Below are positions 7,884-17,406 of a stretch of DNA of 64,000 nucleotides, one piece after another. Made by a program: the position numbers and the translations under genes. This DNA comes from Streptococcus suis (GTDB lineage Bacteria; Bacillota; Bacilli; Lactobacillales; Streptococcaceae), in the NCBI RefSeq assembly GCF_002960425.1, contig NZ_POIZ01000043.1, positions 1 to 64,000 of the forward strand. Reading direction: 5' to 3'. Within the stretch, counting starts at the first letter, position 1. Each line of letters starts with the position of its first letter. Under the pieces are notes generated by a model. It saw only the letters and a list, made by a program, of their open reading frames with translations. It made no database searches and was not told where the DNA came from.

Positions 7884-9935
7884 ATGGCATTACGACAATT
7901 TCAAGCATTTCTGGATGATGTAGCTACTATTCGCCTAGTAATGGAAAAACGATTTGATTCCGAGCATATGAGTTTCTCACTCGAATCATCCGACACTACA
8001 TCTCAACTCTTTATTCATTCCTGTTTAGAGGTGGACAATCTGGTTCTCTACTATCTAACTAGCCTACACCCTCTCAGTTTGGACACGGACTATATCATTT
8101 ACGACCAGGACAGAAATAAAACCGAGCTAGGCTATGGTCATATCGTCCGCTCTGCTATTTTCGAACAGAACTATACCTATGATGGAAGTGATTTGGGAGC
8201 TAGTTATAGCCCTCAGTCCACCAGCTTCAAGCTTTGGGCACCTATCTCCAAGCAAGTCTTTCTAGTCCTAGAGGGCAAGCCTCATGCAATGACTAAGGGT
8301 TCTAATGGTGTCTGGCAGGTCACAGTAGAGGGGGATTTAGACAGTCAAAGCTACCACTATCTCCACAAGGTCAATGGCGAGTGGATTGCTGTTCACGACC
8401 CGTATGCCCTTTCTTCCAAGGCTAATTCTGGCGATAGCTACGTCATCAACCCAAGTAAGCTCCACAAGGTTCGTCGTGCCAAGACTCAACGCCCTATCTC
8501 TCAGGCTATTGTCTATGAAATGAGCGTCCGTGATTTCTCCTGGCAGACAGAAGCAGGCTTCAAACGCCGTAGCCAATTCCTCGGTCTAACCGAATCTCCT
8601 ATCTTAGACGACATGCCACTGGGCATGGACTATATCAAAAACCTGGGTGTTACCCATATTCAACTCCTACCAGTATATGATTTTGGCAGTGTAGATGAAA
8701 ACAAACCCCAAGCTGTTTACAACTGGGGTTACGATCCTATGCAGTACAATCTGCCTGAAGGATCCTTCTCCAGCCTGCCAAATGACCCCTACGCCCGCAT
8801 CCTAGAACTCCAAGAGGCCATTCAAGCCTATCACGATGCAGATATTTCGGTCAATATGGATGTTGTTTACAACCATGTGTATCACGCTGAAAAATACGCA
8901 TTCGAACTCATCGTACCTGGTTATTTCTACCGTTACAACGAGCATGGTATGCGTACGGATGGAACCTTCTGTGGCAACGATGTCGCCAGCGAACGCAGCA
9001 TGGTCCGCAACTACATCAAGCAGTCCCTTCGTCAATGGCTAGAAATCTATGGTTTTGATGGATTCCGCTTTGACTTAATGGGAATTTTGGACAGCGAAAC
9101 CATCAATCAAATCCAAGCAGAATTGGCTGCCATCCACCCAAATGTCTATCTCTATGGCGAAGGCTGGAAGATGGCAACTGGTTTAGAATATGAAAGACTA
9201 GCCCACCAATACAACGCAGACCAACTCCCTGAAGTGAGCTTCTTCAACGATGACTACCGTGATACCTTCAAAAAACTCTTACTCAACCCACATCGTTTGG
9301 TTGACAAGCAACTACACGAAAAAGTGCAGCATCTTTTGACAGGTAGCCGCTATAGCCACTTCATTAAACCGCAGCAGTCACTCAACTATATCGAGTGCCA
9401 TGATAATGCGACAGCCTTTGATTACTTCCATATTGAAAATCCAAGCTGGACACCGCAACAACAAAAGCGTGCTGCAAGTTTTGGACTACAGTTGATCCTT
9501 ATTTCTCAAGGTATGGCCTTTATTCATAGTGGACAAGAATTCTTCCGTACCAAAGATGAGATTGACAATAGCTACAATATTCCCGACCGAATCAATCGTC
9601 TGGATTGGACACGAGCTGTACACTATAAAGAACATATCGAATTTATCCAAGAATTGATTGCCTTCCGTAAAGACAATCCAATTCTCAGCCAAGATAGCTA
9701 TGAAACCATTCAAGAAACCTGTGATTTCTACTGGTTGACCGAATATGTTCTCCGCTATCAAGTCACAAATGGCGAGAAAACCATCCACTTCATTATCAAC
9801 TTTGCGGACAGCGATTTTGTTTTTGAAAATGAGGATGAACAAACCATTCGTTTCAGCTTCCCGCCTGTCGACGATAAAAAAGCCCAGCACATCACACTGG
9901 CTGGACAAAGCATTTGCATTTTGGAAGATAAATAG
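7884..9935 (+). CDS. pulA: type I pullulanase (intracellular debranching enzyme)
   Basis: 683 residues without a signal peptide, so cytoplasmic. It hydrolyses alpha-1,6 branches of imported maltodextrin or glycogen-like oligomers. A CBM48-like domain (about residues 105-190) precedes the GH13 barrel. The type I pullulanase signature YNWGYDP is at 279-285. Catalytic residues are the nucleophile Asp397 (FRFDLMG), the acid/base Glu426 (YGEGW) and Asp507 (IECHDN). AAGGAG precedes the ATG. As part of the malXCDAR transcript it would complement MalQ by removing branches. It is distinct from the large cell-wall-anchored streptococcal pullulanase, since there is no LPXTG or signal sequence. Confidence 0.95.
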   Translation: MALRQFQAFLDDVATIRLVMEKRFDSEHMSFSLESSDTTSQLFIHSCLEVDNLVLYYLTSLHPLSLDTDYIIYDQDRNKTELGYGHIVRSAIFEQNYTYDGSDLGASYSPQSTSFKLWAPISKQVFLVLEGKPHAMTKGSNGVWQVTVEGDLDSQSYHYLHKVNGEWIAVHDPYALSSKANSGDSYVINPSKLHKVRRAKTQRPISQAIVYEMSVRDFSWQTEAGFKRRSQFLGLTESPILDDMPLGMDYIKNLGVTHIQLLPVYDFGSVDENKPQAVYNWGYDPMQYNLPEGSFSSLPNDPYARILELQEAIQAYHDADISVNMDVVYNHVYHAEKYAFELIVPGYFYRYNEHGMRTDGTFCGNDVASERSMVRNYIKQSLRQWLEIYGFDGFRFDLMGILDSETINQIQAELAAIHPNVYLYGEGWKMATGLEYERLAHQYNADQLPEVSFFNDDYRDTFKKLLLNPHRLVDKQLHEKVQHLLTGSRYSHFIKPQQSLNYIECHDNATAFDYFHIENPSWTPQQQKRAASFGLQLILISQGMAFIHSGQEFFRTKDEIDNSYNIPDRINRLDWTRAVHYKEHIEFIQELIAFRKDNPILSQDSYETIQETCDFYWLTEYVLRYQVTNGEKTIHFIINFADSDFVFENEDEQTIRFSFPPVDDKKAQHITLAGQSICILEDK

Positions 9936-10016
9936 GACCTAAGACGGATGTAGGAAATCAGAATCTAGGATATACTATAATCACTCCTAAATATTTTTCA
10001 TAAATCTCCTTAGAAC

Positions 10017-10043
10017 TCATCAGCCCTTGCTGGTGAGTTTTTT
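10017..10043 (+). terminator. terminator of the malX-pulA operon
   Basis: The hairpin CTCATCAG/CTGGTGAG (one G-U pair) is followed by TTTTTTG. Confidence 0.75.
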
Positions 10044-10070
10044 GTGTCACAAAGAAAACCCAAAAGAAAA

Positions 10071-10093
10071 CAACCCAGCACTTGACTGGGTTG
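10071..10093 (-). terminator. terminator of nrdI
   Basis: CAACCCAG (10071-10078) pairs with CTGGGTTG (10086-10093). The minus-strand transcript continues with TTTTCTTTT. Confidence 0.75.
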
Positions 10094-10100
10094 ACAGATG

Positions 10101-10553
10101 TTACATCAATTCAATGATTTTCCGACCAATGCGCTCAATATCATTCTGCATTCCTCTGAGCTCAAAGGTATCAATAACTGGAAAACCAAATCGTTCAGAA
10201 TACTGCTTGGCAGTCAAACAATATTGGTTGTTGAAATTGCGATTGCCTGAGCCGACAACACCTAGACAGAGCTCTGCATTAGTCCCCAAAGCGATAAAAT
10301 CTCCGAGAGGATTGGTCAGAATTTCCACATCTCCATTGTCCACTCCATTTCCACCTTCTAAGTAGGTTGGTAAAAAGGCGACAAAGGGGGCATCTAGCTG
10401 GTAGAAGGGCATATCCTGCTTAACCAACTCTTTGACATGGACCAGTTCAATCTCCCAGTCAGTTTGAAATTGGAAAAAAGACTTTAGGCGTTTCACAAAA
10501 CTCTCTGTATTGCCACTCAAACTGATATAAACCAGATACAATTTTTTATTCAT
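10101..10553 (-). CDS. nrdI: NrdI-type flavodoxin
   Basis: 150 residues. The flavodoxin-like start YLVYISLSGNTESFVKRL contains the FMN phosphate-binding loop. Further family features are FLPTYLEGG and VVGSGNRNFNNQYCLTAKQYSERF, which are characteristic of NrdI. The protein supplies oxidant for assembly of the dimanganese-tyrosyl cofactor of class Ib ribonucleotide reductase. No nrdE or nrdF is adjacent, so it is a stand-alone copy. It starts two bases after the stop of the YitT gene, and with aspS the three probably form one transcript. Confidence 0.87.
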   Translation of the reverse strand: MNKKLYLVYISLSGNTESFVKRLKSFFQFQTDWEIELVHVKELVKQDMPFYQLDAPFVAFLPTYLEGGNGVDNGDVEILTNPLGDFIALGTNAELCLGVVGSGNRNFNNQYCLTAKQYSERFGFPVIDTFELRGMQNDIERIGRKIIELM

Positions 10554-10555
10554 TC

Positions 10556-11488
10556 CTACTCACTTTCCACAAAATGCCCGATAATATTGACATTATCAGC
10601 AACAGATACAAAAGCTAACGGATCCGCTTTTTTCATAATTTGTTTGAACTCGCTAAACTCTGCACGAGTAATGATCGTAATCAGAACTGTTTTTTGCTCA
10701 TGGTTATAGGCACCCTCTGCGCCATTGATAATGGTCACACCGCGATTAAGCTTCTTATGGATCTTTTTGATAACTCGCTCTGGTTGATTAGTAATAATCA
10801 TGGCCTGCATCCGCTTTTGTTTAACATAAATGGCATCCGTCATCCTACTAGAGATAAACAGTGCCACCATGGAATACAAGGCATACTTCCAGCCAAAGGT
10901 CATTCCCGCTATCAGCATAATCAGGATATTGACAATCAGGGAAATGGAGCCAACCTGTCGCCCTGTCTTCTTCCGAATAAGAATGGAGACAATATCTGTA
11001 CCACCACTGGATACATTATTCCTAAGAGCAAATCCAATCCCAGTTCCCAACACAAGACCACCGAAAATAGCATTGACCAGAGGATCCGTTGTCAAAGTGA
11101 CTGGAGGCATAAACTGAATAAACAAGGAACTGAGAGATACGGTGATAAAAGTAAAGATGGTAAATTTGTAGCCAATTTTATACCAAGCTATGATGAGCAA
11201 AGGAATATTGAGGGCATAATAAACCGCGGCGATAGGTAAGGTCCAACCAAGATAAGTCCCAGCGAGAGCTGACAATATCTGAGCTAGACCAGTAACTCCA
11301 GACGAATAGACATTCCCTGGTCGAAAGAAAAAATTGACCGCAATACTAGATAGGAGCCCATAAATAATGGACCCCGATATCCGTTCTGCATATTTTTCTC
11401 GAGAAATTCCCGAAATGATTGACCAAAATTTATTCTTCTTAGCCAAACGTAGAAAGCGTACACGCTGTTTTCTGAAAAATTTATTCAT
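10556..11488 (-). CDS. YitT-family membrane protein (DUF2179 C-terminal domain)
   Basis: About 310 residues. A basic N-terminus of about 30 residues is followed by five or so membrane segments (residues about 40-200) with the family stretch [21 protein letters not shown]-terminal cytoplasmic DUF2179 domain (about 215-305) follows. Function unknown; it is often annotated as a transporter-like protein. Two starts are possible: TTG at 11494 and ATG at 11488. Both overlap the end of aspS, and neither has a clear Shine-Dalgarno, so translation is probably coupled to aspS. A second family member lies at 50707. Confidence 0.85.
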   Translation of the reverse strand: MNKFFRKQRVRFLRLAKKNKFWSIISGISREKYAERISGSIIYGLLSSIAVNFFFRPGNVYSSGVTGLAQILSALAGTYLGWTLPIAAVYYALNIPLLIIAWYKIGYKFTIFTFITVSLSSLFIQFMPPVTLTTDPLVNAIFGGLVLGTGIGFALRNNVSSGGTDIVSILIRKKTGRQVGSISLIVNILIMLIAGMTFGWKYALYSMVALFISSRMTDAIYVKQKRMQAMIITNQPERVIKKIHKKLNRGVTIINGAEGAYNHEQKTVLITIITRAEFSEFKQIMKKADPLAFVSVADNVNIIGHFVESE

Positions 11489-13232
11489 TTTCAAGTGTAA
11501 TGTCTAAAGCCAATTCCTCTAATTGAGCTGATGCTACAGTACTTGGTGCCTGTGTCATTGGGTCAGATGCCTTGTTGTTCTTCGGAAAGGCGATGACTTC
11601 ACGAATATTATCCTCACCAGCCAAGAGCATGACAAAGCGGTCCAAACCGATAGCCAATCCACCATGTGGTGGGAAACCGTAGTCCATAGCTTCTAGCAAG
11701 AAACCAAATTGCTCATGTGCATCCTCAGCTGAGAAACCAAGAGCCTTGAACATCCGTTCTTGCATGTCTTTTTGGTTGATACGAAGGCTACCGCCACCTA
11801 ATTCATAACCATTCAAAACAATATCGTAGGCAACCGCACGAACCTCTGCCAAATCACCATCCAAATGATGAGCTGTTTCTTCCGTTGGCAAAGTGAATGG
11901 GTGGTGGGCACTCATGTAGCGACCTTCCTCTTCAGACCACTCAAACATTGGCCAGTCTACAATCCAGAGGAAGTTGAACTTGCTTTCGTCAATCAAACCT
12001 TGTTCTTTTGCCAAGCGGTTACGCAAAGCTCCCAGGGTATTATTGGCTACTTCCAATTCATCCGCCACAAAGAGGACCAGGTCCTTATCTTCAAGTTGTA
12101 AACTTGCTGTCAACTTATCTGTAATACCTGTCAAGAACTTAGCAACTGGACCCGCTAATTCTCCCTTGTCAACCTTGACCCAAGCAAGTCCTTTGGCACC
12201 AAATTGTTTGGCGTACTCTGTTAGTTTATCAATTTCTTTACGAGAGTAGCTATCCGCTGCTCCTTTGACAACAATAGCCTTAACAACAGGTGCTTCTGAG
12301 AAGACCTTGAAGTCAACTTCCTTGACAGTAGCTGTCAAGTCTTGCAAAAGCATATCAAAACGAGTATCTGGCTTGTCTGAACCGTAGAAGTTCATGGCAT
12401 GATCATAGGCCATACGAGGGAATGGCAAGGCCAACTCGATCCCTTTGGTATCTTTCAAGACCTTAGCAATCAATCCTTCTACAATGTCTTGGATTTCAAC
12501 TTCGTTCAAGAATGAGGTTTCCAAGTCCACCTGTGTAAATTCAGGTTGACGGTCTCCACGCAAGTCTTCATCACGGAAACACTTAACAATTTGGTAGTAA
12601 CGGTCAAAGCCAGCATTCATCAAAAGCTGCTTAGTAATCTGTGGACTTTGTGGCAATGCGTAGAAATGGCCTTTAGATACACGAGATGGTACCAAGTAAT
12701 CACGCGCACCCTCTGGCGTTGACTTGGTCAACATTGGCGTTTCCACATCAATAAATTCCAAGTCATCCAAGTAGTTGCGAATGCTGTGGGTTACCGCTGC
12801 ACGCAATTTGAAGTTGTTAAGCATTTCTGGACGACGAAGATCCAAGTAACGGTAACGAAGACGGGTATCATCGCTGGCTTCGATGCCATCCTTGATTTCA
12901 AACGGTGTCGTCTTAGCCGTATTGAGCACTGTCAAGCTGGTTACTTGCAATTCAACAGCTCCTGTTGGGATGTTGTCGTTGGCTTGTTCACGCTCCACAA
13001 CCGTTCCCGTTACTTCGATAACAAACTCACTGCGGAGGCTTTCAGCAGTTGCCATAACATCACTGGCGACCACCTCTGGATTGATGACCAACTGCATAAT
13101 GCCTTCACGGTCACGCAAGTCGATGAAAATCAAGCCACCCAAGTCACGACGGCGACCAACCCAACCTTTCAAAGTAATTTCCTGTCCGACGTGCTCCTTA
13201 CGAACACGCCCAGCGTACATAGAACGTTTCAT
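11481..13232 (-). CDS. aspS: aspartate--tRNA ligase
   Basis: 583 residues. An N-terminal OB-fold anticodon-binding domain (residues about 1-110) is followed by a class II catalytic core. Motif 2 reads [18 protein letters not shown], an insertion (GAD) domain lies in the middle, and motif 3 [12 protein letters not shown] lies near the C-terminus. It charges tRNA-Asp. Length is typical for the bacterial type. GAGGAAG lies upstream of the ATG. The gene overlaps the YitT gene at its 3' end by a few bases. Confidence 0.97.
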   Translation of the reverse strand: MKRSMYAGRVRKEHVGQEITLKGWVGRRRDLGGLIFIDLRDREGIMQLVINPEVVASDVMATAESLRSEFVIEVTGTVVEREQANDNIPTGAVELQVTSLTVLNTAKTTPFEIKDGIEASDDTRLRYRYLDLRRPEMLNNFKLRAAVTHSIRNYLDDLEFIDVETPMLTKSTPEGARDYLVPSRVSKGHFYALPQSPQITKQLLMNAGFDRYYQIVKCFRDEDLRGDRQPEFTQVDLETSFLNEVEIQDIVEGLIAKVLKDTKGIELALPFPRMAYDHAMNFYGSDKPDTRFDMLLQDLTATVKEVDFKVFSEAPVVKAIVVKGAADSYSRKEIDKLTEYAKQFGAKGLAWVKVDKGELAGPVAKFLTGITDKLTASLQLEDKDLVLFVADELEVANNTLGALRNRLAKEQGLIDESKFNFLWIVDWPMFEWSEEEGRYMSAHHPFTLPTEETAHHLDGDLAEVRAVAYDIVLNGYELGGGSLRINQKDMQERMFKALGFSAEDAHEQFGFLLEAMDYGFPPHGGLAIGLDRFVMLLAGEDNIREVIAFPKNNKASDPMTQAPSTVASAQLEELALDITLENE

Positions 13233-13326
13233 TTTCTTCCTCTTTTACTGATTTTATACCTATTCATTCTACCATAAAATGGCTGATTTTTGGGGGAATT
13301 TGCCAAGAAAAATCGAAAAACCAGCC

Positions 13327-13884
13327 TTAGTTGACTGGTTTACTGTACAACATATCCAGATGCGGAATATTATCCTCCAAATAGACTTCAGAAACTGACT
13401 CAAAACCTAACGAACTATAGAACTTTTCTAAATGGGCTTGGGCACCAATTTTAATCTGACTTTCTTTCCATTCGTTTGTAATAAAGTGAATTGCCTGCTC
13501 CATCATGGGTCGAGCCAATCCCTTACCACGATGACTTGACTTGATAACTACACGGCCGATGGAAACTTCATCATAACTTAATCCTGCAGGCAATATTCGC
13601 AAGTAAGCTACTAACTCTCCTTCATCAGTTCCCAAAAGATGAAGACAGTTTGGATCCTTTCCATCAACTTCAGGATAGGGACGGGCCTGTTCAAGTACAA
13701 ATTAAGTCTTTTAGTTTACTTTTAGTACGAGGCAACGAGCTGCAAGCTGTACTAAAGTACGGTAAAGCGAGTTAACGAAGTAATAAAAGAAAAACTAAAT
13801 GACTGATACATCCGTCCTCAGTGTCAAGATACTGTAAAGTTCCTGTAAACTTAATTGGTCAAATGCTTTCATCTCCCACTGCAT
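13327..13884 (-). pseudogene. ElaA-type GNAT acetyltransferase disrupted by a repeat element
   Basis: The 5' part (13884-13808) encodes MQWEMKAFDQLSLQELYSIL and continues to LRTDV. The 3' part (13702-13327) continues FVLEQARPYPEVDGKDPNCL through SIGRVVIKSSHRGKGLARPM. Together they match ElaA-like N-acetyltransferases. A 105-bp palindromic element (13703-13807) sits between them and brings in a TAG stop a few codons after the junction. Removing exactly 105 bp restores one continuous frame of 150 codons plus stop. An internal TTG start could yield only the C-terminal 102 residues. The ATG at 13884 has a GGAGG site. Substrate unknown. The gene is probably nonfunctional in this strain. Confidence 0.85.
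13703..13807. repeat. 105-bp palindromic MITE-like element inside the elaA-like gene
   Basis: The ends are inverted repeats: TAAGTCTTTTAGTTTACTTTT at the left against TCAGTCATTTAGTTTTTCTTT read inward from the right. The interior contains GTACTAAAGTAC and GTTAACGAAGTAATAA. The same ends flank the longer element at 51580-51741. There is no coding capacity. Size and structure recall the non-autonomous RUP elements of pneumococcus, but I cannot assign it to a named family. Confidence 0.8.
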
Positions 13885-13893
13885 AAGCACCTC

Positions 13894-14805
13894 CTAGGGC
13901 AAAATATTACCTGCGCTTCTGTAAATCTCGTACCATTCTGGTCTAGTCAAGCTAATCTGACTAGCTTGTGCAATCTTGATCAAACGTTCTGGGTTCATTG
14001 AGCCCACAATGGTTTGAATCTTAGCTGGATGTCTCAAAATCCAAGCTACGACAATAGTTTCATGTGAAACATGGTAGCGCTCTGCTATTTCCCCAATCGT
14101 TTGATTTAAATCAGCATAGTCTGGATGGTTGGCAAAAATACCTTGTTGCAAATCAATCAAGAAAGGTGACCAGGCTTGGATAGTGATTTTTTTAAGCTGG
14201 CAATAATCAATCAGCCCTCCGTCCCGCATGGTCGCAGCATCATCTTTCATATTGACATGTAATCCAGCATCTATCAATGGCGTGTGGGCAGGCGACAGCT
14301 GGAGCTGATTGACCGCTAGGGGCTGGTCCAGATAGGACTGAAGTAATTCCATTTGGTAGATATTCTGGTTGCTGACACCGAAATGATGAACCTTACCCGC
14401 TTGCTTCAAGAGATAAAAGGCTTCTGCCACCTCCTCTGCTTCCATCAGAGCATCTGGTCTATGCAAGGCAAGAACATCCAAATAATCTGTATCCAAGCGC
14501 TTCAAAATCCCATCTACAGACTCCAAGATATAGTCCTTTGAAAAATCAAAATAGCCCTTACGAATACCACATTTGGACTGGAGAATCATGTCCTCACGCT
14601 TGAGGCCTGCCAACTTGGCGCCCTGAGCAAAGCGAATTTCTGACTCACCACCACCATAAATATCTGCATGGTCGAAAAAGGTAATTCCCTATCCAACAAC
14701 TGTATCTAACACTTTGGCTGTTTCCTGCTCTATCAGACTAGCCATTCGCATACAGCCTAGACCAATTCGCGATACTTCCAGACCTGTTTGTCCTAATATT
14801 TGCAT
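13894..14805 (-). pseudogene. aldo/keto reductase with one in-frame stop codon
   Basis: Reading from ATG 14805 (GGAGGC upstream), codons 1-38 give a normal AKR N-terminus, MQILGQTGLEVSRIGLGCM and so on. Codon 39 is TAG (14691-14689), after which the frame continues GITFFDHADIYGGGESE to the end. The full length would be 303 codons, normal for the family. Tetrad residues are all present: Asp and Tyr in FDHADIYG, Lys in QSKCG, His in LALHRPD. Only the nonsense codon breaks it; GAG (Glu) to TAG is the simplest origin. A TTG at 14613 could start a fragment lacking Asp and Tyr. NADPH-dependent reduction of an unknown carbonyl would be the ancestral role. Confidence 0.8.
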
Positions 14806-14838
14806 ATACTTGCCTCCTCTTCTGACTTCATTATATAC

Positions 14839-14864
14839 GAAAAAAGAGATTGTTGCCAATCTCT
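14839..14864 (-). terminator. terminator of the VTC-DUF4956 operon
   Basis: AGAGATTG (14845-14852) pairs with CAATCTCT (14857-14864), followed on the minus strand by TTTTTTCG. Confidence 0.8.
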
Positions 14865-14871
14865 CACCCTC

Positions 14872-15558
14872 TTATAAAGTTTTCTTCTTTTGTGCCAACT
14901 TGCTGATGCTAATTTCAATAGAATCATTGATACTGAGCAAGGTGTCAATCACCTGCTTGTCGGACAAATTCGCATCCAAATCAACATTGTAGACTAATTC
15001 CAGGCTATTGCTTTTTTTAATATTCTTAATGCTGACCAATTCTACATACTTACATGCATTGATAAAAGTAGCTTCAAATAGCAGTTCATAATCCAACTCC
15101 CTTGGCACGCGAATGGTGATATTCCGTCTGGTTTGACTAACTGCCGCAAAGGAAGAATTCTCCAAGAATAGCAAGACTAGGCAAACAAAGAGCGTAAAAA
15201 TCGTTGCTAGGATGATAAATCCCATACCGCAGGCCAGGCCAATACCTGTTGCAATAAAGACCATCAAGAGTTCCTTAGCTCCACCTGCTGCCGAACGAAA
15301 ACGAATCATCCCAAAGGTCCCTGCAATCGCCACACTGGTTCCCAAGTTTCCATTGACCATAAAAATAATCATGGTCATGAGAACTGGGAGAACCGTCAAG
15401 GTAATCACAAATTCCTTAGAATAAAGGGTCTTGTATTTATAAACTACGGCAATAATCAGACCTAGAACCAAGCTAACCACTAAACTGGTTGCCAGCATAG
15501 AGGGCTCTGCAGGTCCTGTATTGCTTTCAAAGATACTTTTAAACAATTGCTCTTTCAA
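14872..15558 (-). CDS. DUF4956-family membrane protein
   Basis: 228 residues. Four or five membrane segments lie between residues about 22 and 135, including the motif GTFGMIRFRSAAGGAKELLMV typical of DUF4956. A soluble C-terminal domain of about 90 residues follows. Start is TTG at 15558 with GAGG 8 nt upstream. It overlaps the 3' end of the VTC-domain gene by 20 bp, so the two are translationally coupled. DUF4956 proteins are commonly encoded beside VTC-domain proteins in bacteria; their function is not established. A role as membrane partner or channel for the polymerase is inference. Confidence 0.85.
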   Translation of the reverse strand: MKEQLFKSIFESNTGPAEPSMLATSLVVSLVLGLIIAVVYKYKTLYSKEFVITLTVLPVLMTMIIFMVNGNLGTSVAIAGTFGMIRFRSAAGGAKELLMVFIATGIGLACGMGFIILATIFTLFVCLVLLFLENSSFAAVSQTRRNITIRVPRELDYELLFEATFINACKYVELVSIKNIKKSNSLELVYNVDLDANLSDKQVIDTLLSINDSIEISISKLAQKKKTL

Positions 15559-16282
15559 AGATAATGTCCTCTTCTTGACTTTCTACTAACTTACGGTGGG
15601 CTGTCCCATATTTAGAAAATGACACGCGCTCCAGACCATACTGATCAATAATGGCTTGAAGCCATTCTGGGTAGGTTTCAGGCACCTTGATTTCCATAAT
15701 AACTTGATCATCCTCTAGCAAAGGATAACCATACTTTCCTGCAAATAAATCCACATCGTAATGACGGTAAAGAATATTTTGGTCAATGGTAATACGAACC
15801 TTTTTATCCTCAATCCCCTTCATTGAAAAACGATCATAGTAAATATACATCATCGGCTCAATCTTGCCATAACGCTCGCGTAGCTCTGCCATGGTTTCCA
15901 AAAGCACAGGATTGCTGATGGTTTCGTCTACTAGGTTGTGGCTCATAAATTTCAATACAGAGGCTGGTTTTGATGTCAAGCGATCCTTCAAACCAACACC
16001 ATTTTCCTTTTTCTTGATTTCCAAAAAGACTTGACTATCTGCGTGTGGCTGGGCATCGTAGGTCCGCATACGGATCTTCTCACGCTTCCACAAGCGCTCT
16101 GCTGAATCTTGAATCATTCGATACTCATTGGTATCAAAGTAAATGTTGGTAATGGTTGAGGTTGGATAATCGTCCTTCACAACATGGGCCTGTAGCTCTG
16201 CCATAACGGCTGCTAGTTGGTGGCGGTCAAGGATATATTTTGTTTCGATACGTTTAAATTTGGTTTGTACTGTTTCTTTCAT
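15539..16282 (-). CDS. VTC-domain protein (putative polyphosphate polymerase)
   Basis: 247 residues, essentially only the VTC catalytic domain. The N-terminus has KFKRIETKYILD, then TNIYFDTNEYRMIQDS and KIRMRTYDAQPHADSQVFLE. The basic and acidic tunnel residues are in EIKKKENGVGLKDR and VIMEIKVPETYPEW. In yeast this domain makes polyphosphate from ATP; in bacteria the activity is predicted. The upstream region holds a BlaI-type box (16296-16307) at the promoter, the same as at the blaI-like gene. Forms an operon with the DUF4956 gene. Confidence 0.85.
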   Translation of the reverse strand: MKETVQTKFKRIETKYILDRHQLAAVMAELQAHVVKDDYPTSTITNIYFDTNEYRMIQDSAERLWKREKIRMRTYDAQPHADSQVFLEIKKKENGVGLKDRLTSKPASVLKFMSHNLVDETISNPVLLETMAELRERYGKIEPMMYIYYDRFSMKGIEDKKVRITIDQNILYRHYDVDLFAGKYGYPLLEDDQVIMEIKVPETYPEWLQAIIDQYGLERVSFSKYGTAHRKLVESQEEDIIFERAIV

Positions 16283-16292
16283 CTTTTTCTCT

Positions 16293-16321
16293 ATTCTACA
16301 TTTGTCGTTTTAAGCGGTTAA
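16293..16321 (-). promoter_or_regulatory. promoter of the VTC-DUF4956 operon with BlaI-type box
   Basis: Minus strand: weak -35 TTAACC (16321-16316), 17-bp spacer, -10 TAGAAT (16298-16293). The box CTACATTTGTCG (plus-strand reading, 16296-16307) covers the -10 and spacer. Confidence 0.65.
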
Positions 16322-16358
16322 GAGAAGAGCGGTTCCCCACTCTTGTAACTCTTATCTA

Positions 16359-17156
16359 TTACCAGCCTTTTTTTGCCTCTACTTTTTTCTTCACAATTTG
16401 ACCAGTTGTTCCATTAATCTTATAGTCAAATTCAGAGTTGTTGGCGATAGCTTCAACTTCATAGATACCTTTTTCAAGGTCAACTTCTTTGAAGCGAACT
16501 TTATTGGCTGCCAAACCTAAATCTTTCAAAACAATTGTTTTCACTTGTTCTACTGAAAGTGTTGGCACTACTGAAACTTTCTTAGGCTGTGTTACCACTA
16601 CCGGATTTTTCTTTGGAGCTGCTGGTTTAACGGCTACTGATTTTGTCTTTTTCTTGATAATTTTTCCTGTCAAACCATTGATATCATACTCATACTCAAG
16701 ATTGTTCGCAACAAAATCAACTTCGTAAACACCCTTTTCTAAGTCAACTTCTTTGAAGCGAACCTTATTGGCTGCCAAACCTGCATCTTTCAAGGCAATA
16801 TTTTTTGCCTGTTCCATTGAAATCGTTACGGAAACTGTTGTTTTCTTTGGTTGAGTAGGTTGAGCTGTAGTCTTTTTAGGGGCTAAAGTCTTAGACTTTT
16901 TCTTAAGAATCTTGCCTGTGCTAGCTTGGATATCGTAATCGTATTCAACATTATTAGCAAGGACATCAATCTCATAAATGCCTTTTTCAAAGTCAACTTC
17001 CTTGAAGCGAACTTGATTCGCTTTTAAACCCAAATCTTTTAGAACGATTGTTTTGGCAGAGTCGATGGTTTTAATTTGAGCAGCTGATGCTGTTTGTTGC
17101 AAGCCAAGAGTTGCTGCTACTAGTGCTGTAAATGCTAAAGTTCTCAAGTGTTTCAT
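16359..17156 (-). CDS. secreted protein with three PepSY-like repeats
   Basis: 265 residues. A signal peptide (MKHLRTLAFTALVAATLGLQ, cleavage near TASAA) is followed by three near-identical domains at about 28-90, 112-172 and 200-260. Each has the pattern VLKDLGL-KANQVRFKEVD-EKGIYE-Y-I-TGKI-KKK, separated by Lys/Pro/Thr-rich linkers. This matches PepSY domains, which are found in peptidase propeptides and envelope proteins. There is no LPXTG motif, so it is probably released or held by its charged tail. The ATG at 17156 has GGAG upstream; the ATG four codons earlier does not. Three BlaI-type boxes precede it. Function unknown: protease inhibition or ligand binding at the surface are options. 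Confidence 0.85.
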   Translation of the reverse strand: MKHLRTLAFTALVAATLGLQQTASAAQIKTIDSAKTIVLKDLGLKANQVRFKEVDFEKGIYEIDVLANNVEYDYDIQASTGKILKKKSKTLAPKKTTAQPTQPKKTTVSVTISMEQAKNIALKDAGLAANKVRFKEVDLEKGVYEVDFVANNLEYEYDINGLTGKIIKKKTKSVAVKPAAPKKNPVVVTQPKKVSVVPTLSVEQVKTIVLKDLGLAANKVRFKEVDLEKGIYEVEAIANNSEFDYKINGTTGQIVKKKVEAKKGW

Positions 17157-17181
17157 AATAAACTCCATTTTTTTGTTTTTT

Positions 17182-17193
17182 CTACATTTGTCG
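17182..17193. promoter_or_regulatory. BlaI-type box proximal to the PepSY gene
   Basis: CTACATTTGTCG is identical to the box at 16296-16307. It lies in the leader, so it probably acts as an auxiliary operator. Confidence 0.6.
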
Positions 17194-17233
17194 TTTTTTG
17201 AATTTTAGAATAGAGTGGTCACCCACTCATTTT

Positions 17234-17245
17234 CTACAACTGTAG
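17234..17245. promoter_or_regulatory. perfect-palindrome BlaI-type box
   Basis: CTACAACTGTAG has the core TACA-N2-TGTA, the classic BlaI/CopY operator core. It lies just downstream of the predicted start site of the PepSY gene. Confidence 0.65.
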
Positions 17246-17254
17246 TATAAATAT

Positions 17255-17283
17255 ATTCTACACTTGTCGTTTTAAAAAGTCAA
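17255..17283 (-). promoter_or_regulatory. promoter of the triple-PepSY gene with BlaI-type box
   Basis: Minus strand: -35 TTGACT (17283-17278), 17-bp spacer, -10 TAGAAT (17260-17255). The box CTACACTTGTCG (17258-17269) overlaps the -10 and spacer, in the same arrangement as at the blaI-like promoter. Confidence 0.75.
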
Positions 17284-17406
17284 GCCTAAAAACTCAAAAA
17301 AGTAAAAATTTTTTAAAGATTGTCTTCTAAGAGTAAAAAAAATACCGTGGTAGCTCACCTATTCTCATATTACACAATGATTATGCTATGCAAGTATATC
17401 AAAAAA

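Noticed and set aside
12786..13277. 163-codon plus-strand frame
   Set aside because: Antisense to aspS, with no ribosome site and no family features.
13703..13807. Frame-preserving insertion (105 bp is a multiple of three)
   Set aside because: The reading frame through the element meets TAG a few codons after the junction, so no fusion protein is made.
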